The position numbers were made by a program, and so were the translations under genes. From Branchiostoma floridae (taxonomy: Eukaryota > Chordata > Leptocardii > Amphioxiformes > Branchiostomatidae): DNA of 64,000 bases. Location: contig NC_049991.1 of assembly GCF_000003815.2 (NCBI RefSeq), positions 11,541,001-11,605,000 on the forward strand, read 5' to 3'. This document shows, piece after piece, positions 59,590 to 64,000 of this stretch (positions are counted from its first letter, which is position 1; every line of letters begins with the position of its first letter). The notes beneath the pieces are model-generated. The model was not told the origin of the DNA, did not search any database, and worked only from the letters and a program-made list of their open reading frames with translations.

Positions 59590-62500
59590 GATACATTTCA
59601 CAATGAACGTCACGTGGCAATCCAAGTTATCTCTGCTAATTAATAAGTGCTTACTATCATAAACTTAAAAGATCGAGGAAAAGTTCGACAATCATCAGCA
59701 GAAACGTCTTACCTCCAGAAGCCGGATCCCAAATTCCATGGCCATAGACGCAAGCTCCGAACCGGACTCGTCGTTTTACCTGTTATTGGCAATTTCCCAG
59801 TCCCCTGAAGCATTGGTAGGGGATCATGTCGTGCAGCGAAAAGTACAACCCCAGAACGCATGCGCATTTGTCTAAATCCAGAGCTCAACCCCATTCCAGT
59901 CTGCCCGCATGAGGTGATGAGGCTGTTCGCAGTCCGTTCTGCAGGTAACGTTTCATAGTGCCGACATCCCTACTCCAGTCTACTGAAGAAGAGTCATGCG
60001 TCTTTCACGTGCAGCGGTGCTAGCCAAAACCCAGGTGAGATAGTTATGATATAGTAATTATTGCTGGTATCAACGCATTTACATGACGTCACAAACTGCT
60101 AATTAAATGCAACAAAAAGAAGTAGATTCAGGATAGGTAGTGTACACACCGCTTGTGCTGGGATCTCTCCGCTACCATTTACCTTAAAGTAGGCCGTACT
60201 CCAAAATACACGAAAAACAACGATTATGAATAATTACTGATATTGTCCTTAAGGGGGAATCAATAGGACCAAACGAAGACGATTGCATGCGCATGATCTA
60301 TCCAGTTTTTTCTAGGCATAACTACAACAGATGAAGTCTTTCGTACCTACTCAAATGCATGCTTTAATTTCCTTCAACGTGACGTGGGCATATTTGATAT
60401 GAGTATATTGCTGAGTTGTTTGACGTATTGCTCACTGAGGTCTGAAATGGCACCCGCGTTCGAGACGAGATTCTGCAGTTATTTTTTCCTTCTGAAGAAT
60501 TTCCTCGTGGCAAAGGTCACAGACCAGGTGTCAGCTGGCGACTGGAAGTTGAAAACCTATTATGTGGAAATCACATCACCGACAAAACTTGAAATCTTTG
60601 TGGAATATCATTGATTAAACTTCTTTCCTATGAGAGATACAGTTAGACCAATACAAGGATAATTGTAGTGTCTTATTTGATTACAGTACATACTAGGTAG
60701 ACACACTGTCGTAGACTGGGTTCGTCTTGTCAGATTAATTAAGATATTTTTCTGAACGGAATTTAATAATATTTGTAATATAATATAGCCATTGAAAATT
60801 TGGAGATACGTGTGCTTACCTTTGATAACAGTCACTGATTGATGAAAAGTCTAATAACCGATAATATTTGAATATTTGAAAGGAGGCCTAAAATAGCTAA
60901 AAGAGTAAAAAAAAAAGTTTTGGTGAGTAGACACCCGACCAGGGGCTTCAACGTCATGGTCACCGGTTTGACAGGGATATCGACCTAATATGCTTCGCCA
61001 CTTCTGGCAAATTGTATTAACGACCACGAAGCCGTTCAGTAGCTGTGATACGCCTTGGGGAGGAGGAAAGCAGAATCTTAATCAGAACGTCTGCCAGCAA
61101 GCCGGGACATGGTAAGTCTGCAGGATTGGTAAAACATATGAAAAATGTTGGTGTTCTGTTGTTTGAATAAGAGTATACATACCTTCAGTGGTGTTTGGTT
61201 AATTAGTAATTCTCAGCAGATAGTATTGATGTCTTAATGTTGGTTGTTTAGACTCGTATTTCATTGGGATTGTTCTTACGGTTCTTGTAGGGTTTGTTCT
61301 GCTAATATAAATGATGCTACTTCCGGAATACTTGGCATCGGTATTATAGCACTGTAGCCAGACAAACGACAGCTATAGAAAACAGGAACTTAACGTTCTT
61401 TTGTCTGCTTTGTCTACGGAATCAATGTGGAAAATCGTTCCGTCCAGTGGTTTACAATTTGGTGTCCAGAAGTGTTCTTTATTTCCCATTGATTCACAAT
61501 ACTATTTCGACAACCGACCCGTATGTGTTTTGATTGCATTTGGTAAGGTCGACCGGTACCAACTTGCTGTACATGTTGTTATCGCATCAATGACTGGGTA
61601 AATTTTAAAACATTACCAAACACCTCATGTTAAGTAGGTTAATCAAGTTTCTAAGATTTTCAGTTTATATAATGGTAGGCATACTAGGTGGAAAAGTACT
61701 TCGTAACAGAGATGAAAGCTAGTTCTGGACGATTGAAACACTGGTATTTGCAAGGCAAGTCCTGAAATAGGCCAATATGTAAGGAGTAGACGGGACTGGC
61801 AGCCGATGATGCCTGGGATTGTAAGATAAGACTTGGCATCACGAAATATTAAACTCATCTCGCCGAAATATTTCACTAATGTAAAAGGGCCACGACCCTT
61901 TCAGGCCTGACTGGAATTTTGGCAAACATGCAGAAAGTTCTAATCTTCGGTCAAACCAAACACCGTCAGTAAGGTTATGGAAATAGGGCACTTATCAATT
62001 ACTCAAACTCAAACTTACAAGTCAGAAGACCTCTGCGACTTTGGCAAGTCTAGCGTCGCGTTTTAATCAAGGATATAAAAATTTTAATCGAACTAACGTC
62101 TCATGTGTCATAAAGACGATCGATCGAACATTTGATATTGAGATGAAGTGGAGAGGCAGATGTTTAATGTGATCAGTTTTATGCATCAGAACCATTAATG
62201 CAGACAGCAGAGAATGATCTGTCGTCCAGAAGGTGATTACTCACTCTAACACTTCGGGAACAAAATTTGACGTCTGAAGGCTGTCTATAAAGTGAGTAAC
62301 TAAAATGTCAGAAATCCCCATTAAAGATGTGCGTCGTTTGTAATAGGATCTTGGAGTGACATTGCGTCCATGTGGTCTAGCAGGCAGATCTAGATCATCT
62401 GAAAGGAGACATTGGTCAGTTGCTAATGTTGTGTCCGGCCTTTGCTCCAGTGGCAGGTTTGTCATATATTCTGTAAGATATATGAATCCAAGTTATTAAC

Positions 62501-64000
62501 GGCAGTCATCTTGCTATGTTAGAAGGTAACACAACTTGTTTCCAAAGAAATGTTTTAGGCCTTTGGATGGGCATCGTCTAAGATTACGCTTCTTGTATTC
62601 ACCTCCACAGCCTCACAAACAGTACCTTAGAGGGATTAGAACAACTGAAGACTATATTACAATGGGGTGTTGTCAATCCATATTAACCACGCCCAATTCT
62701 TTGAACAGAAAACAGCTTGACATATCAGGTTCATAATTGTCTTAACCAACGGTAAGTTAGAATTTTTAAGTTCCTGATGTTTGCTTTTGCCATTGAATAG
62801 CTTCCCACAAAGATATTAATTAGCTTTAATTCAGGCAGAGCAGATACTGCTAATAAAGGTAATGGCACCGTTCATATGCTGTACAGACATATACATGCCA
62901 GAACAAATGGCATAACTAAACATCTTCCGAACATGTCTGGTTGTCAGCATAAATAATTATATATAAAGAGGCATTCTTCTTGAGAACTGGGTCGCGCTGT
63001 CGCCTTGATCTGTCTTGATTCCGGACTCAATGGCCAGACCGAAATGGGATTTCTGGACCATGAGATCACACGAGAAGGCGAAATGACTCTTCATTAATCA
63101 GTGGTGATATTCTCTTGTGACAAGGTACTGACATGAGTTGTAGTCAGCTTGACCTATTATTTGATTTACAATGCGTTAAAAGATCTTCCACTTTTTCGAC
63201 GCTGTTAAAGTGCATCGACGTTGAACCGTCATGATTGTCTTCTATATATGTATGTATGTCATTCAATGGTAATTAGATAAACAACGACTCTAGAAACTAG
63301 TTCGACAAAGGACATGATGTGTCATGATCCTGAAGATGCAACAAAATCAAGCCTCTGAGTGATCAGAGGTCACATTCCTCTCGGTGAATAATGACAAGAC
63401 AGTATGCTTCTACAGATCATTTTCCCTGGGACAATCTAATTTGGTGTGCTTTGTTGAAGTCATTGATTGAAAGACATTAGTTAGGAAAAGCAATCTGGAG
63501 CTTTGGCAAATGATACAGAAAATGTGATCATTTTATCTTCGAATAACAGCTGTTTTTCATGCATTTCGTGCCCATCGTGTGTTTGATAATGTACAAAGAT
63601 TTCAAGCTATAGAAAACAATGAGACGTTATCAAACAAAATTATCAAAATAAAGGTATCAACGTGTTGGTAATCAAAGACCATCATTGTAGCCAAACGACG
63701 ACCATTTTGATCATGATGATAATGGTTCAATCCTGAAAACAAACGTATCTGATATGCCCTCATCATTCTAAAGAGCATACCATTCTAACGCCATATCTTC
63801 ATCATGACCTAGATTCTCCAAGAATTCCGGGAATCTATAGACGACAGGGGATAGATGATACCCTCATTATTCATACTGCTCTACATTTGGACATAATCTA
63901 TGTGAGGTTTCATGAGGGTGAAAGACAATCTAGTCCGAACAAAGTCCGGTGACTCAATACAATTTTCATCGGTTCGGCTTCCACAAAAGGCCCCGGCGTA
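59590..64000. other. right-hand 4.4 kb without supported features
   Basis: AT-rich. Two donor-like sites follow short open stretches (minus strand near 59713, TTCTGGAG|GTAAGA; plus strand near 61113, GACATG|GTAAGT) but have no partners I can identify. Nothing else is supported. Confidence 0.4.

Noticed and set aside
59713-59790. Short minus-strand stretch MAMEFGIRLLE before GTAAGA
   Set aside because: Attractive donor, but only 11-20 codons and no acceptor exon that I can find downstream.

Overview
The window looks like part of an invertebrate deuterostome genome, most likely a lancelet (Branchiostoma). The basis is compact intron-bearing metazoan genes with clean GT-AG splice sites, an NXPE-family PC-esterase, a nicotinic-receptor-type ion channel that keeps the old vertebrate-like exon pattern, and a very high density of short inverted-repeat transposons, minisatellites and small tandem duplications. 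The species assignment is inference; no diagnostic marker such as rRNA or mitochondrial DNA is present. One 100-base run of N marks an assembly gap at 36276-36375.

Layout. Position 3-56 (+) is a short final coding stretch resembling the end of a MAM domain, followed by a polyadenylation signal. Positions 3222-6223 (+) hold a complete four-exon NXPE gene (552 codons, GDS and DxxH catalytic motifs present). Positions 8714-16843 (-) hold a two-exon gene, joined in phase across a 7.4 kb intron, for a two-pass membrane protein with a PPPY tail that I cannot assign to a named family. Positions 27007-35482 (-) hold a complete six-exon cys-loop receptor subunit of nicotinic type (480 residues) without the vicinal cysteine pair of alpha subunits. 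Its intron 2 carries a broken non-LTR retrotransposon on the opposite strand and a long TG/CA microsatellite that runs up to a splice donor. From about 36 kb to the right edge I find no gene I can support. That part holds inverted-repeat elements (36.2-36.5, 36.6-37.4, 43.6-44.7, 47.3-47.6, 54.4-54.6 kb), tandem repeats (40.2-41.5, 53.6-54.0 kb) and an ~890 bp tandem duplication (58.0-59.6 kb).

The genes show no sign of working together: NXPE is a predicted secretory-pathway/membrane enzyme-like protein, the PPPY protein a membrane adaptor candidate, and the receptor a ligand-gated cation channel subunit. NXPE and the PPPY gene are convergent. The PPPY gene and the receptor lie in the same orientation, separated by about 10 kb of repeat-rich DNA. 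The most interesting features are the divergent receptor subunit, the unassigned PPPY membrane protein, several transposon families with well-preserved ends, and a tandem repeat whose two units both keep a cysteine-rich reading frame. I saw no operon-like cluster, CRISPR array or other evident new system.
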